From: Acidobacteriota bacterium
GTDB taxonomy: Bacteria > Acidobacteriota > Terriglobia > UBA7540
Direction of reading: 5' to 3'
NCBI GenBank assembly: GCA_021828285.1
Contig: JAKASG010000012.1
Location: 1 to 56,348 of the forward strand
Length of the DNA stretch: 56,348 nucleotides
Under the pieces are notes generated by a model. That model searched no databases and was not told where the DNA came from. It saw nothing but the letters and a program-made list of their open reading frames with translations. Positions 26,513-34,505 of this stretch are shown here, piece by piece; position 1 is the first letter of the stretch, and each line of letters begins with the position of its first letter. Both the position numbers and the translations under genes were made by a program.

Positions 26513-27529
26513 ATGCGTGAAGACGAGACCCTTAAGTTCCTGCTCGAGGATGCGTCTGAAGTCGATCGCTGGCGCCGGGGCGCGGCGTTCCTCATTGCAG
26601 TAATTCTGCAAGCACTTGTTGTTGCGATCCTCATCATCTCACCGCAATTTTTCACGAATGCCGCGAGGCTGGTCGGAATCCAGGTTCACCCGAAGCCACA
26701 GACGGAGACGACCTTCCTCTCTTTTCCCACTCCCTTGCTGAAGCGGATCATCAAACCGCCAAAAACAAACATGCTTTCCGATAGGAACAGGCTCGCCCAA
26801 GGCCGGTCGCCGGTGATTAACAAGAACGGCCTGACCATGCCCTATATCAAAGGCAACAGCGAACTTCCGAAGCTGGCAGGCGGGGAACATAAACCCACGC
26901 CTAGGCCGACACCTCCTCCGGGCAATCCCGCGCCGAAGCCACAACCTGCCTCGCCCCCTCAGGCGCAACAGAGTCCTCCGCCCAAGCCGAAACCCGCTCT
27001 CGAGGCCCAATTGCAGATGCAAAATGTGAACCGCGAGAAATCTCCAGCCAGCCGCCTCGATTTTCCCCTCGACACACCCGGCCAGGCAATCCGATCTTCG
27101 CTTGAGGCCGCCGCTCAAAACCGCGCTTCGGGCGAAGTCCCCGGCCACGGCAGCGGAGAAGACCAGCTTCAGAACGTCAATCCGAATTTTTCCACCTCCG
27201 GGCCGATCATCCTTTCGAATACGCGGGGGGTGAATTTCGGGCCTTATCTGGCAAGGCTCCTTTACGTGGTTCGCCAGAACTGGTATGCCATCATTCCCGA
27301 ATCCGCGCGCCTCGGTGAAAAGGGGCGCGTGGCGCTGCTGTTTGACATCGCAAGAGACGGCACGGTCCATAACTTGCGACTGCTATCGTCCTCGGGTTCG
27401 CAAGCTTTGGATTTGGCGGCTCTTGCTTCCATCAAGGCTTCGAACCCATTCCCGCCGCTTCCGAGCTCCTTCACGGGAAATCACCTGACTCTCGAGTTCA
27501 TTTATCTCTACAATGAAAACGGTCGTTGA
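26513..27529 (+). CDS. TonB C-terminal domain protein with a Pro-rich linker
   Basis: The protein has 338 residues. One membrane helix at about 24-48 anchors it in the inner membrane. A Pro/Lys-rich spacer (about 125-165, PTPRPTPPPGNPAPKPQP) crosses the periplasm. The last about 95 residues are a TonB/TolA-type domain (YLARLLYVVRQNWYAIIPESARLG, then VALLFDIARDGTVHNLRLLSSSG). It could energise an outer-membrane transporter. No ExbB/ExbD or TonB-dependent receptor is adjacent. The 3' end contains an 11-bp direct repeat that runs into the miaA promoter. Confidence 0.82.
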   Translation: MREDETLKFLLEDASEVDRWRRGAAFLIAVILQALVVAILIISPQFFTNAARLVGIQVHPKPQTETTFLSFPTPLLKRIIKPPKTNMLSDRNRLAQGRSPVINKNGLTMPYIKGNSELPKLAGGEHKPTPRPTPPPGNPAPKPQPASPPQAQQSPPPKPKPALEAQLQMQNVNREKSPASRLDFPLDTPGQAIRSSLEAAAQNRASGEVPGHGSGEDQLQNVNPNFSTSGPIILSNTRGVNFGPYLARLLYVVRQNWYAIIPESARLGEKGRVALLFDIARDGTVHNLRLLSSSGSQALDLAALASIKASNPFPPLPSSFTGNHLTLEFIYLYNENGR

Positions 27530-27537
27530 AAACGGTC
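27514..27537 (+). repeat. direct repeat next to the miaA -35 element
   Basis: TGAAAACGGTC occurs at 27514-27524 and again at 27527-27537, a 13-base period. The first copy is in the last codons of the TonB-C gene; the second ends one base before the TTGAAC element. Confidence 0.6.
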
Positions 27538-27538
27538 A

Positions 27539-27567
27539 TTGAACCGCCCGCTGGGGTTGGTTAGAAT
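27539..27567 (+). promoter_or_regulatory. promoter of the miaA-hfq-hflX operon
   Basis: TTGAAC (27539-27544) and TAGAAT (27562-27567) are 17 bases apart. Transcription would start near 27574, giving a long leader of nearly 190 bases to miaA that also contains a small membrane-protein frame. Confidence 0.6.
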
Positions 27568-27665
27568 TTTAGCTGTGAGAGGTCCGTTCGAAGCGAGAGG
27601 CGAGTGTCGGGGGCGGGATACGGCCCGGCTTCCTCTTGAAAGCGTTCCCCGGCCTTCATCCGAGC

Positions 27666-27773
27666 ATGAATCATCCATCTCGCAACCAACTCCTTGGAGC
27701 ACTCGTGGCGCTCGCTCTGATTCTTGCCACGCTCCTTTTTCGTTATCTGCGGATACTGCTGTGGGCGCATTAA
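27666..27773 (+). CDS. possible small membrane protein of 35 residues before miaA
   Basis: The frame MNHPSRNQLLGALVALALI continues through LATLLFRYLRILLWAH to a TAA. It has a polar N-terminus, one hydrophobic helix of about 18 residues and a basic end. The ribosome site is weak. Its stop overlaps the miaA GTG start by 13 bases, so it could be a translated leader coupled to miaA. I do not recognise a family. Confidence 0.4.
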   Translation: MNHPSRNQLLGALVALALILATLLFRYLRILLWAH

Positions 27774-28735
27774 ACGCGACTCCGCTTCTCATCGCCGTGG
27801 TAGGGCCGACGGCGTCCGGCAAGTCCGCTTTGGGCCTGGCGCTAGCCGAGCGATTCAACGGAGAAATCGTCAACTATGATTCGGTACAGCTCTACAGGGG
27901 CTGCGACATTGGTTCGGGAAAACTGGCCCCGGGCGAGCGTCTCGGCATTCCTCATCATCTTCTCGATTGCGCCGATCCAAGCGAAACGGTGACGGCGGGC
28001 GATTACGCGCGCCAGGCAACGCGAGTGCTCAATCGGCTTGCCGCACAAGGGAAAACGCCGGTGCTCGTCGGCGGAACGGGACTCTATTTACGCGCTTTGC
28101 TCGACGGCCTTTTCGAAGCTCCTGCGCGCTCGGAACCGTTGCGCGCGCGGCTGCGCGCGGTCGAGGAGCGCCGCGGCAGCGAATTTCTCCATCGCATGCT
28201 CCGCCGCCTCGACGGACCTGCGGCCGGACTTATTGCGCCTCAGGATTTGCAGAAGGTGATTCGCGCGCTGGAGGTTTGCCTCGTCAGCCGGCAGCCGATC
28301 AGCCGATTGCAGGCACGCGGCCGCAATGCACTTCAAGGCTTCAGGAGCCTGAAAATCGGCCTCAACCCGCCGCGCGAGCTGCTCTACGGCAGAATCAACC
28401 GTCGCACCGAGCGCATGTTCAGCGACGGGTTGCTCGAGGAAGTCTCCGCGCTCTCCAGCCGGCGGGAGAGCCCGCGGCCGAAACCGCTTGAAGCGCTCGG
28501 TTATCGGCAGGCGAGCGAACATCTTCAAGGCCGGATAACTCTGGCCGAGGCGATTCGTCTAACTCAAAGGGAAACTCGGCGCTACGCGAAACGCCAGATG
28601 ACCTGGTTTCGCCGTGAACCGGGCGTCATCTGGTTTTTGGGCTTCGGGGATGACCCGAACCTTCAGCAAGCGGCTTTCGAACGGATTCAGGGCGATTTTT
28701 CGGCGGCCGATTCCGCCCGCCCACTTTTGGCGTAA
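27761..28735 (+). CDS. miaA: tRNA dimethylallyltransferase
   Basis: The protein has 324 residues, close to the usual 300-320. It shows the P-loop VVGPTASGKSAL, DSVQLYRG, LGIPHHLLD, PVLVGGTGLYLRAL and the C-terminal ETRRYAKRQMTWFRR. It adds a dimethylallyl group to A37 of tRNAs that read UNN codons. The GTG at 27761 is chosen since homology begins directly after it; the frame runs 74 codons further upstream without conserved sequence. It is first in the classical miaA-hfq-hflX operon. Confidence 0.94.
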   Translation: MGALNATPLLIAVVGPTASGKSALGLALAERFNGEIVNYDSVQLYRGCDIGSGKLAPGERLGIPHHLLDCADPSETVTAGDYARQATRVLNRLAAQGKTPVLVGGTGLYLRALLDGLFEAPARSEPLRARLRAVEERRGSEFLHRMLRRLDGPAAGLIAPQDLQKVIRALEVCLVSRQPISRLQARGRNALQGFRSLKIGLNPPRELLYGRINRRTERMFSDGLLEEVSALSSRRESPRPKPLEALGYRQASEHLQGRITLAEAIRLTQRETRRYAKRQMTWFRREPGVIWFLGFGDDPNLQQAAFERIQGDFSAADSARPLLA

Positions 28736-28776
28736 AAGAACGCCGGCCGTTGACGCGGCATTGATGAGGAACTGCC

Positions 28777-29040
28777 ATGGAAAAACAAACTCAGAATATT
28801 CAGGATGGATTTTTGAATGCCCTTCGCAAGGAAAAAACAACGGTGACGATTTACCTGGTGAGCGGTGTCAAGCTGACAGGGCGAATCCGCAGCTTCGACA
28901 AGTATGCTGTTGTTCTCGAAAGCGGCAGCCAGGAGCAATTGATTTTCAAGCATGCGATCTCGACGGTTGCAATAACTCGCACCGTTGCTTCCGCGGCGCC
29001 GCCGGCATCAGCGGCCCCGGCCGGCTCAACGGGGAGCTAA
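28777..29040 (+). CDS. hfq: RNA chaperone Hfq
   Basis: The protein has 87 residues. The Sm1 region ([20 protein letters not shown]) and the Sm2 motif (IFKHAISTV) are complete. [15 protein letters not shown] is the normal N-terminal helix. It forms a hexameric ring that pairs small RNAs with mRNAs. The tail is a 17-residue Ala/Pro/Ser stretch, shorter than the enterobacterial one and without its charged tip. It lies 41 bases after miaA and is almost contiguous with hflX. Confidence 0.95.
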   Translation: MEKQTQNIQDGFLNALRKEKTTVTIYLVSGVKLTGRIRSFDKYAVVLESGSQEQLIFKHAISTVAITRTVASAAPPASAAPAGSTGS

Positions 29041-29041
29041 A

Positions 29042-30316
29042 CTGATCGGAACACACAACACCCAGGAAAAGGCGTTTCTCGTCGGATGGATCCCGGGCCG
29101 TTTCCGGGGAGTGTTGCCGTCGCATCAGGATGCGGAAGCCAGCCTCGACGAGCTCCGGGCGCTTGCGGAAAGCGCTGGGGCGAGGGTGGTCGGCTCAAGT
29201 CTGCATCGAACGCCCGAGCCGGACTCCGCCACGCTGGTCGGCAGCGGCAAGGTTCGCGAGATTCGTAAGGCCGCCCAGACAGCGTGCGCCAGCCTCGTCG
29301 TCTTCGATCACGATCTCACTCCCACGCAGCTCCGCAACCTCGAGCAGGCGCTCGAGCGGAAAGTCCTTGACCGCACCCAGATTATCCTCGACATCTTCGC
29401 CCGCCGCGCGCGAAGCCGTGAAGGTAAGCTCCAGGTGGAGCTCGCTCAGTTGAATTACTTCTTGCCGAGGCTCGGCGGCCGCGGCGCGCTGCTTTCCCGG
29501 CTCGGCGGCGGGATCGGCACTCGAGGTCCCGGCGAGCAAAAGCTCGAATCCGATCGCAGGCGCCTGCGCGCCCGGATCCGGCGCCTGGCGAGCGCCATCG
29601 AGGGCGTCCGCGCGCAACGGGCGCTTCACCGGGCTCATCGCCGCGAACTCGAACTGCCCACTGTGGCGCTCGTTGGTTATACGAACGCCGGCAAATCCAC
29701 GCTCTTCAACGCGCTGACTCGCGCTGAAGTCCTGACGTCTTCGCGCTTGTTCGCTACGCTCGACCCGACCGTCCGCCGCCTGGCGCTCCCGTCGCACAGC
29801 GTCGTGTTACTTTCGGATACGGTTGGCTTCATCCGAAGCCTGCCGCCTCACCTGATTGCCGCTTTCCGCGCGACGCTTGAGGAGCTGGACGAGGCGAGCC
29901 TCCTGCTCCATGTGATTGACGCCTCGGCCACCGAACGCGATTCGCACCTGGCCGCTGTTGAGGCTCAGCTCCAATCGCTCGGTTTGGGCGAAATTCGCCG
30001 CGTGCAAGTCTGGAATAAAGCAGATTTGCTCGATGACGCCGCCCGAGCGCGGCTTCCGCGAGGTCCGCTCGACCTTCAGGTTTCGGCGCGCATGGGAGAC
30101 GGCCTCGCCGCGCTCGAAACTCGCATTGACGAGCTGCTCGAAAACATGACGATCATCGACGTGGACTTACCTGACGCAGCCAATGATCGGCGTGCGCTTG
30201 TCTATCGGCTTGGCAAAGTCCTGGAAGAAAAAACGGTTGATGGCCGCTTGCATCTTCGTGCCCAAGTCCCGAAATGGCTCCTTCCCCGTCTCGGTACTTC
30301 TGTGAATATGGAGTGA
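29042..30316 (+). CDS. hflX: ribosome-associated GTPase HflX
   Basis: The protein has 424 residues. It carries an N-terminal HflX domain (TLVGSGKV, FDHDLTPTQLRNLE, RTQIILDIFARRARSREGKLQVELAQL), then a GTPase domain with G1 GYTNAGKST, G3 DTVGF and G4 NKAD. It splits stalled ribosomes. Homology starts at about GTHNTQEKAFLVGW, directly after the hfq stop. The best start there is CTG at 29042 with GGGGAG five bases upstream. A TTG at 28985, inside hfq, would be the nearest canonical-type codon. Confidence 0.92.
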   Translation: MIGTHNTQEKAFLVGWIPGRFRGVLPSHQDAEASLDELRALAESAGARVVGSSLHRTPEPDSATLVGSGKVREIRKAAQTACASLVVFDHDLTPTQLRNLEQALERKVLDRTQIILDIFARRARSREGKLQVELAQLNYFLPRLGGRGALLSRLGGGIGTRGPGEQKLESDRRRLRARIRRLASAIEGVRAQRALHRAHRRELELPTVALVGYTNAGKSTLFNALTRAEVLTSSRLFATLDPTVRRLALPSHSVVLLSDTVGFIRSLPPHLIAAFRATLEELDEASLLLHVIDASATERDSHLAAVEAQLQSLGLGEIRRVQVWNKADLLDDAARARLPRGPLDLQVSARMGDGLAALETRIDELLENMTIIDVDLPDAANDRRALVYRLGKVLEEKTVDGRLHLRAQVPKWLLPRLGTSVNME

Positions 30317-30803
30317 GAAGCCTTGCAATGCCTTCAGAACCTGCCATTTTAGCGGTTGCCGGGCCTGTGGAAAAAATTGTGGAAAATGATGATGCGGCCT
30401 TGGCATGCCCCAAACGCTTGGAACCAGCGTAAAATGCGCCTGCTAATGGCCCACGCTCTCCAATTCACTGTATTTAAGCCACTTCTAGGCGGTAACTTTA
30501 CAAAATTAGCGAAAGAAACTGGCCTTCCCGGCCCCCCGAATACCACAGGCCGCAACGCCCACTTTTGCACAATTATTGAGCAAACTCCGCCCCTATCCCC
30601 AAAGAAAAAAGCACGATAACTTCAGCCGGTCAGACGAGACCTTCCACGTCATTTGCCGGGAGGTTTAGCTGGGATAGTGCGGCCAGTAATGAGCACCGTT
30701 CGCCTTACGAAACAAATCGGGTGCAATTAACTGCTCGGTCGCGCGATGATTTTTGGTCGAAGCCCGGCGCACAATAATGCCGGTTCGGATCGCTCGAACA
30801 TTC
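30317..30803. other. intergenic region of lower GC, no gene recognised
   Basis: This is most of a 582-base gap between hflX and the DUF465 gene, the longest in the window. It is richer in A and T than its surroundings. Two overlapping small frames (30356-30619 plus, 30349-30570 minus) have no ribosome site or family pattern. It contains two sequences matching the DnaA-box consensus at 30366-30374 and 30378-30386. Confidence 0.5.
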
Positions 30804-30831
30804 GTCGTTTTAGACCTGTCGTTTTAGACCT
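30804..30831 (+). repeat. perfect tandem 14-bp repeat at the DUF465 promoter
   Basis: GTCGTTTTAGACCT is present twice without gap (30804-30817 and 30818-30831). The second copy ends on the first base of the -35 element TTGAAC. Confidence 0.7.
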
Positions 30832-30859
30832 TGAACCGGTTTGGGCGCTGTGCTAGCCT
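30831..30859 (+). promoter_or_regulatory. promoter of the DUF465 gene
   Basis: TTGAAC (30831-30836) and TAGCCT (30854-30859) are 17 bases apart, with a TGC extension before the -10. The GTG start with AGGAGG follows about 40 bases later. Confidence 0.6.
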
Positions 30860-30898
30860 TTTGTCGCAGTCAAAATCATCGCAGGAGGTGGCACGCCT

Positions 30899-31126
30899 GT
30901 GAGCACCCCTACCGAGGCCATCCGGGAGCAATTGATGGCCACCAACCTTGAGTATCAGCGGCTTCGGGCTGAGCACGCTCGTTACTCTGACCGGCTCGAT
31001 CAATTGGAAATCAAAGTCTATTTGACGGCTGATGAGCAGGTCGAGGAAGTGCGCCTGAAGAAGCTGAAGCTGATGCTCAAGGACGAGATGGAGAACATCG
31101 TCCGCCGGACGCAATTGGCGTCCTAG
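30899..31126 (+). CDS. DUF465 (YdcH-like) small helical protein
   Basis: The protein has 75 residues, entirely helical with a coiled-coil heptad pattern. LKKLKLMLKDEMENI near the C-terminus matches the DUF465 signature (LK-x-x-KL-x-LKDE). HARYSDRLDQLEIKV is the preceding helix. The start is GTG with AGGAGG ten bases upstream. The function of the family is not established. It has its own promoter with a tandem repeat against the -35. Confidence 0.8.
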   Translation: MSTPTEAIREQLMATNLEYQRLRAEHARYSDRLDQLEIKVYLTADEQVEEVRLKKLKLMLKDEMENIVRRTQLAS

Positions 31127-31258
31127 GCCGCTCGTTCAAACGTCCGAGCATGCGGACGGAGAATTTGAGGAGTCACGCGACTTCCTCGAGAGACTTGGCG
31201 CATTAACAGGGAGCATCGCGCCAGGGAGGTGAGGTGTCCGCGGGACGGCCCATTGCGC

Positions 31259-31903
31259 ATGGTGAAAGAAGGATATTTGTATGGACTGCCCCTGGTGCTC
31301 GGGGCGGGGATTTTGCTCGGATTCGGGATGTTTCAGCCCGCCGTTTTCTTCCAGTTAGGCGGCGCCGTGGTGCTGGTTGCCGGCCTGTTTGTGCTAAACT
31401 TCTTTCGCGACCCTGAGAGGATCATCCCTTCAAGCGCGGGAGCAATCGTCGCGCCTGCGGATGGAACGGTGGTTGAGGTTAAGGAAGCGGATTTTTCTGG
31501 CGAACCAGTTCAGCAAGTCAGTATTTTTATGTCGCCGCTCAATGTGCACATAAACCGGGCGCCAATCGCCGGCGTGATCACTCGGATCAATTACAGCAAG
31601 GGCTCTTACCACGTGGCTTGGGATGCGCGCGCTTCCGTCGAAAACGAGCAGAACGTGTTTACGGTCGAGGGGCCGCAAGGCAAAGTCGTGGTGAAGCAAA
31701 TCGCCGGAGTGCTCGCGCGGCGCGTGGTCTTCTGGAAGCGCGAAGGCGAGCGGCTTGAAAAGGGCGAGCGCGTCGGAATGATTAAGTTCGGATCGCGCGT
31801 GGATCTTCTGGTGAGCCCTGGCGTGAAGCTGCAAGTGAAAACGGGCGACCGCGTCCGCGGAGGGAGCAGCATCATTGGAATCAGCCCAGAACCCGCAAGC
31901 TGA
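31259..31903 (+). CDS. psd: phosphatidylserine decarboxylase proenzyme, short form
   Basis: The protein has 214 residues, the compact archaeal/alpha-proteobacterial Psd type. Two membrane segments at about 8-45 precede NFFRDPER, IVAPADGTV and FMSPLNVHINRAP. The C-terminal VRGGSSIIG is the self-cleavage site that makes the pyruvoyl group (cleavage at G-S). It makes phosphatidylethanolamine at the inner membrane. The ATG at 31259 (MVKEGYLYG) fits the family; a GTG at 31229 with AGGGAGG is an alternative. It overlaps pssA by 29 bases. Confidence 0.93.
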   Translation: MVKEGYLYGLPLVLGAGILLGFGMFQPAVFFQLGGAVVLVAGLFVLNFFRDPERIIPSSAGAIVAPADGTVVEVKEADFSGEPVQQVSIFMSPLNVHINRAPIAGVITRINYSKGSYHVAWDARASVENEQNVFTVEGPQGKVVVKQIAGVLARRVVFWKREGERLEKGERVGMIKFGSRVDLLVSPGVKLQVKTGDRVRGGSSIIGISPEPAS

Positions 31904-32744
31904 CCGCGGGGGCAACGGACATAACGGCAAGTTCCGCCGCGGTATTTACATCCTTCCCAGCCTGTTCACCGTCGGAACGCTGGTCTGCGGCTATTTTGCA
32001 ATTCTTGCGAGTTTCCGCGGCAGCGAACTCGCCATGGCAGGCGCTGCGCCAACTGTTTCAGGAGGCGTCTTTGATAGCGCGGCAAAGGCCATCGGCCTTG
32101 CAATTCTCTTTGACGGCTTTGACGGCCGCATCGCCCGCATGATGAACAGCAGCTCGAACTTCGGCCGTGAATTCGATTCTCTCGCCGACATCATCGCATT
32201 CGGCGTGGCTCCGGCGATCCTGGCCTTTGCGTGGGGCGTACGCGGCGTGCTCGATGCCCCCGCGGGCCCGGACCAAATGCTGCGCAAGCTCGCTTGGGTG
32301 ATTACTTTTGCCTTTGTCATCTGCGGCGCGGCACGCCTTGCACGGTTCAATATTGACAGCGTCAAGCCGGTCACCGACCGGCGATTTTTCATCGGCTTGC
32401 CCATTCCGGCCGGAGCGGGCGTCATTGCCGCCGTGGTGCATTGGCACAAAGACATCCTTTCATCGGCTCCGGCGGCTTTCACTTGGCTGGGGGTGGTCGC
32501 GGCGCTCTCCTTCCTGATGGTCAGCCGCTTGCGCTATTACAGTTTCAAAACGATCGATCTTCGCCGCCGCCGTCCCTATATCGTCATTATTCTCCTGGGT
32601 GTCGCCGTCTGGGCCATCTGGGCATTTTCTGAGCCGGCCCTGTTTACCATCGCGCTCGTTTACGCCCTCTCAGGAATTGTGCTGCGCGTCGTTTCACGGG
32701 TAAGACCTCACCCTCCAGCGCCCAAAAAAGTGCACGTCGCATGA
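31875..32744 (+). CDS. pssA: CDP-diacylglycerol--serine O-phosphatidyltransferase
   Basis: The protein has 289 residues and about eight membrane segments. The CDP-alcohol phosphatidyltransferase motif is exact: DG-x2-AR-x8-G-x3-D-x3-D in DGRIARMMNSSSNFGREFD and SLAD. It makes phosphatidylserine, which Psd decarboxylates. The start is TTG, with a Shine-Dalgarno (GGAGGGAG) that lies within the codons for the Psd cleavage site. It overlaps the Asd-like gene by four bases. Confidence 0.92.
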   Translation: MESAQNPQADRGGNGHNGKFRRGIYILPSLFTVGTLVCGYFAILASFRGSELAMAGAAPTVSGGVFDSAAKAIGLAILFDGFDGRIARMMNSSSNFGREFDSLADIIAFGVAPAILAFAWGVRGVLDAPAGPDQMLRKLAWVITFAFVICGAARLARFNIDSVKPVTDRRFFIGLPIPAGAGVIAAVVHWHKDILSSAPAAFTWLGVVAALSFLMVSRLRYYSFKTIDLRRRRPYIVIILLGVAVWAIWAFSEPALFTIALVYALSGIVLRVVSRVRPHPPAPKKVHVA

Positions 32745-33793
32745 AGCTCTCCGAAGCCGGCGCACGCATCGCAGTGGTTGGCGCGAGTTCGCTGCTCGGC
32801 AAAGAGCTGCTCTCGCTTCTTGAAGAGAGCCCTTTCCCTGTCTCGCGGATCATCACGGTTGAAGATGAAAGCGGCGATCCCGGCCTGCCCATCCTTGACC
32901 TGCGTGAAGGCTCGCACGAAGGGGTGGGCGAAGCAGGCATCCATCCGGACGAACTCGATCTGATCTTCGTTTCCTCTCTTTCAAAGCGTGCGCCGAAGTT
33001 TCTTGGGCCGCGCGTCGCCGAGGGCGCGCTCGCCGGCTCGGAACGGGCGCGCCCCGCCGTGATCGATCTCACCGGCGGCCTTTCCTCCGCAGGAAATGAA
33101 CTTCTGCGCGTGCCCTTTCTCGAGCGCGGCCGCGTTTCGAGCGCGATTTCGCCTCCGCTGCAAGAAGCGCGACTTATCGCCTCACCGCATTCCGCCGCCA
33201 TTGTTTTGAGTGCGCTGCTGCTTCGCACGGCGCGGCGATTCCAGATCGAATCCGCCGTCGCGCAAGTTTTCGCTCCGGCGTCGGAATTAGGCCCTCTTGC
33301 GATCGAAGAGCTCCAAAACCAAGCTGTCAGCCTGCTGGGCTTCAAGGAAATTCCGCAGGCGATCTTCGGCGGCCAGCTTGCCTTCAATCTGTTACCGCGC
33401 TTCAGCGGCGAGCGCGCCGGCGTGATGGAGCTGCTCGAACACCGCGTCCGCAAGGAGCTGGAGCGCTACTTTCGCGGCCGCGCCGTGTTGCCGGCGCTCC
33501 GTGTTTTTCCCGCGCCGATTTTTTATTCGCTTGCCCTTTCCCTCTATCTCGAAATGCGAGAACCTTGCGATCCCCAGGCGCTCGCGTCTGCGCTGGCGGG
33601 TAAGCCCGTCGAGGTTCGAAAGCCTTCCGGCCGCTCGCCCTCATCCATGGATGCCGCGGGCACGGACGGCATTCTGGTGGATACCGTTACGGCCGACCCG
33701 AGCCGGCCCACGGGACTGTGGATTTGGGCCACAGCGGATAATCTTCGCCTTGCCGCGCGCAACGCGATCGCCATCGCGGAGGATTTGAGCTAG
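32741..33793 (+). CDS. Asd-like pseudoenzyme (aspartate-semialdehyde dehydrogenase homologue)
   Basis: The protein has 350 residues and the overall plan of aspartate-semialdehyde dehydrogenase: Rossmann start ARIAVVGASSLLGKELL, then a dimerisation/catalytic domain. The catalytic N-C-S/T motif is replaced by ASPHSAAIV, so the nucleophilic Cys is missing. The later RVP-x-x-x-HS motif reads RVFPAPIFYS, so the catalytic His is also lost. It cannot be an active Asd. The frame is intact and it is translationally coupled on both sides (pssA and lptE), so it is retained for another role, as suspected for USG-1-type proteins. Confidence 0.75.
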   Translation: MKLSEAGARIAVVGASSLLGKELLSLLEESPFPVSRIITVEDESGDPGLPILDLREGSHEGVGEAGIHPDELDLIFVSSLSKRAPKFLGPRVAEGALAGSERARPAVIDLTGGLSSAGNELLRVPFLERGRVSSAISPPLQEARLIASPHSAAIVLSALLLRTARRFQIESAVAQVFAPASELGPLAIEELQNQAVSLLGFKEIPQAIFGGQLAFNLLPRFSGERAGVMELLEHRVRKELERYFRGRAVLPALRVFPAPIFYSLALSLYLEMREPCDPQALASALAGKPVEVRKPSGRSPSSMDAAGTDGILVDTVTADPSRPTGLWIWATADNLRLAARNAIAIAEDLS

Positions 33794-34401
33794 TGTTCTT
33801 AGCCAAGAGTTTCCCTCCTCTCTCGACCGCCCGTTTTGCGGGGAAGCCCGGCTGGAACCGCTCGCCGCGCCTTCTCCTGTTTTCACGCCGACGCTCTGCT
33901 TCGCTCGCTCTACTGCTCCTTCCCCTCGCCGGTTGCGGTTATCAGGTGGCCGGGAAAACGAATGCTCTTCCGCCCGGCGTCAAGGTCATCGCGATTCCCG
34001 CTTTCACCAACCAGACGCACCGCTTCCGGATAGAGCAAATGGTGACGTCGGCGGTTACTCGCGCCTTCATCGAGCGAACCAGCTTTCAAGTCACTCACAC
34101 TCCCGCGGGCGCCGATGCGCTGCTGAAGGGCTCGATTACCAGCGTCGAAGCCGCCGCGGTCACCTTCGACCCGAACACCGGCCGCGCCACCACGTTCCAG
34201 GTTTCCGTCACTGCGAGCGTCGAGCTGATTGATCTTCACACGCACAAGGCGCTCTTCAAGAATCCGAAATACGTTTTCCGCGAGGAATATCAGATCAGCC
34301 CGAATGCCGCGGGAATTTTCGAAGAGGATCAGCCGGCGCTCGAGCGCGTCTCGCGCGCTTTTGCGAACGAACTCGTCACCGACATCGTGGAAAATTTCTG
34401 A
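33793..34401 (+). CDS. lptE: LPS-assembly lipoprotein LptE
   Basis: The protein has 202 residues. A basic N-terminus precedes a lipoprotein signal ending LLPLAGC, with lipid attached to the Cys at about 49. Next comes GYQVAG, the start of the LptE fold, and PPGVKVIAIPAFTNQTHRFRIEQMVTSAVTRAFIERT, the family's most conserved block. It partners LptD in inserting LPS into the outer membrane. The start is a GTG that overlaps the previous stop codon by one base. holA follows, a common order in bacteria. Confidence 0.88.
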   Translation: MFLAKSFPPLSTARFAGKPGWNRSPRLLLFSRRRSASLALLLLPLAGCGYQVAGKTNALPPGVKVIAIPAFTNQTHRFRIEQMVTSAVTRAFIERTSFQVTHTPAGADALLKGSITSVEAAAVTFDPNTGRATTFQVSVTASVELIDLHTHKALFKNPKYVFREEYQISPNAAGIFEEDQPALERVSRAFANELVTDIVENF

Positions 34402-34431
34402 GGACGCTCTATCGGACGTCACAAAAGCCGC

Positions 34432-34460
34432 TTACATTTTATCCCGATTCGTTCTAAACT
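34432..34460 (+). promoter_or_regulatory. promoter of holA
   Basis: TTACAT (34432-34437) and TAAACT (34455-34460) are 17 bases apart; each matches four of six consensus positions. Confidence 0.4.
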
Positions 34461-34505
34461 GCCGCTGAAGCCCGCGCTGCCGCTCCAGTAGGCGCCGCGC
34501 GACGC

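Noticed and set aside
30366..30386. Replication origin
   Set aside because: Only two DnaA-box-like sites, no AT-rich unwinding element, and no dnaA, dnaN or gidA genes nearby.
30356..30619. Small frame of 87 codons after hflX
   Set aside because: TTG start without ribosome site and no family pattern; an overlapping minus-strand frame is equally open.
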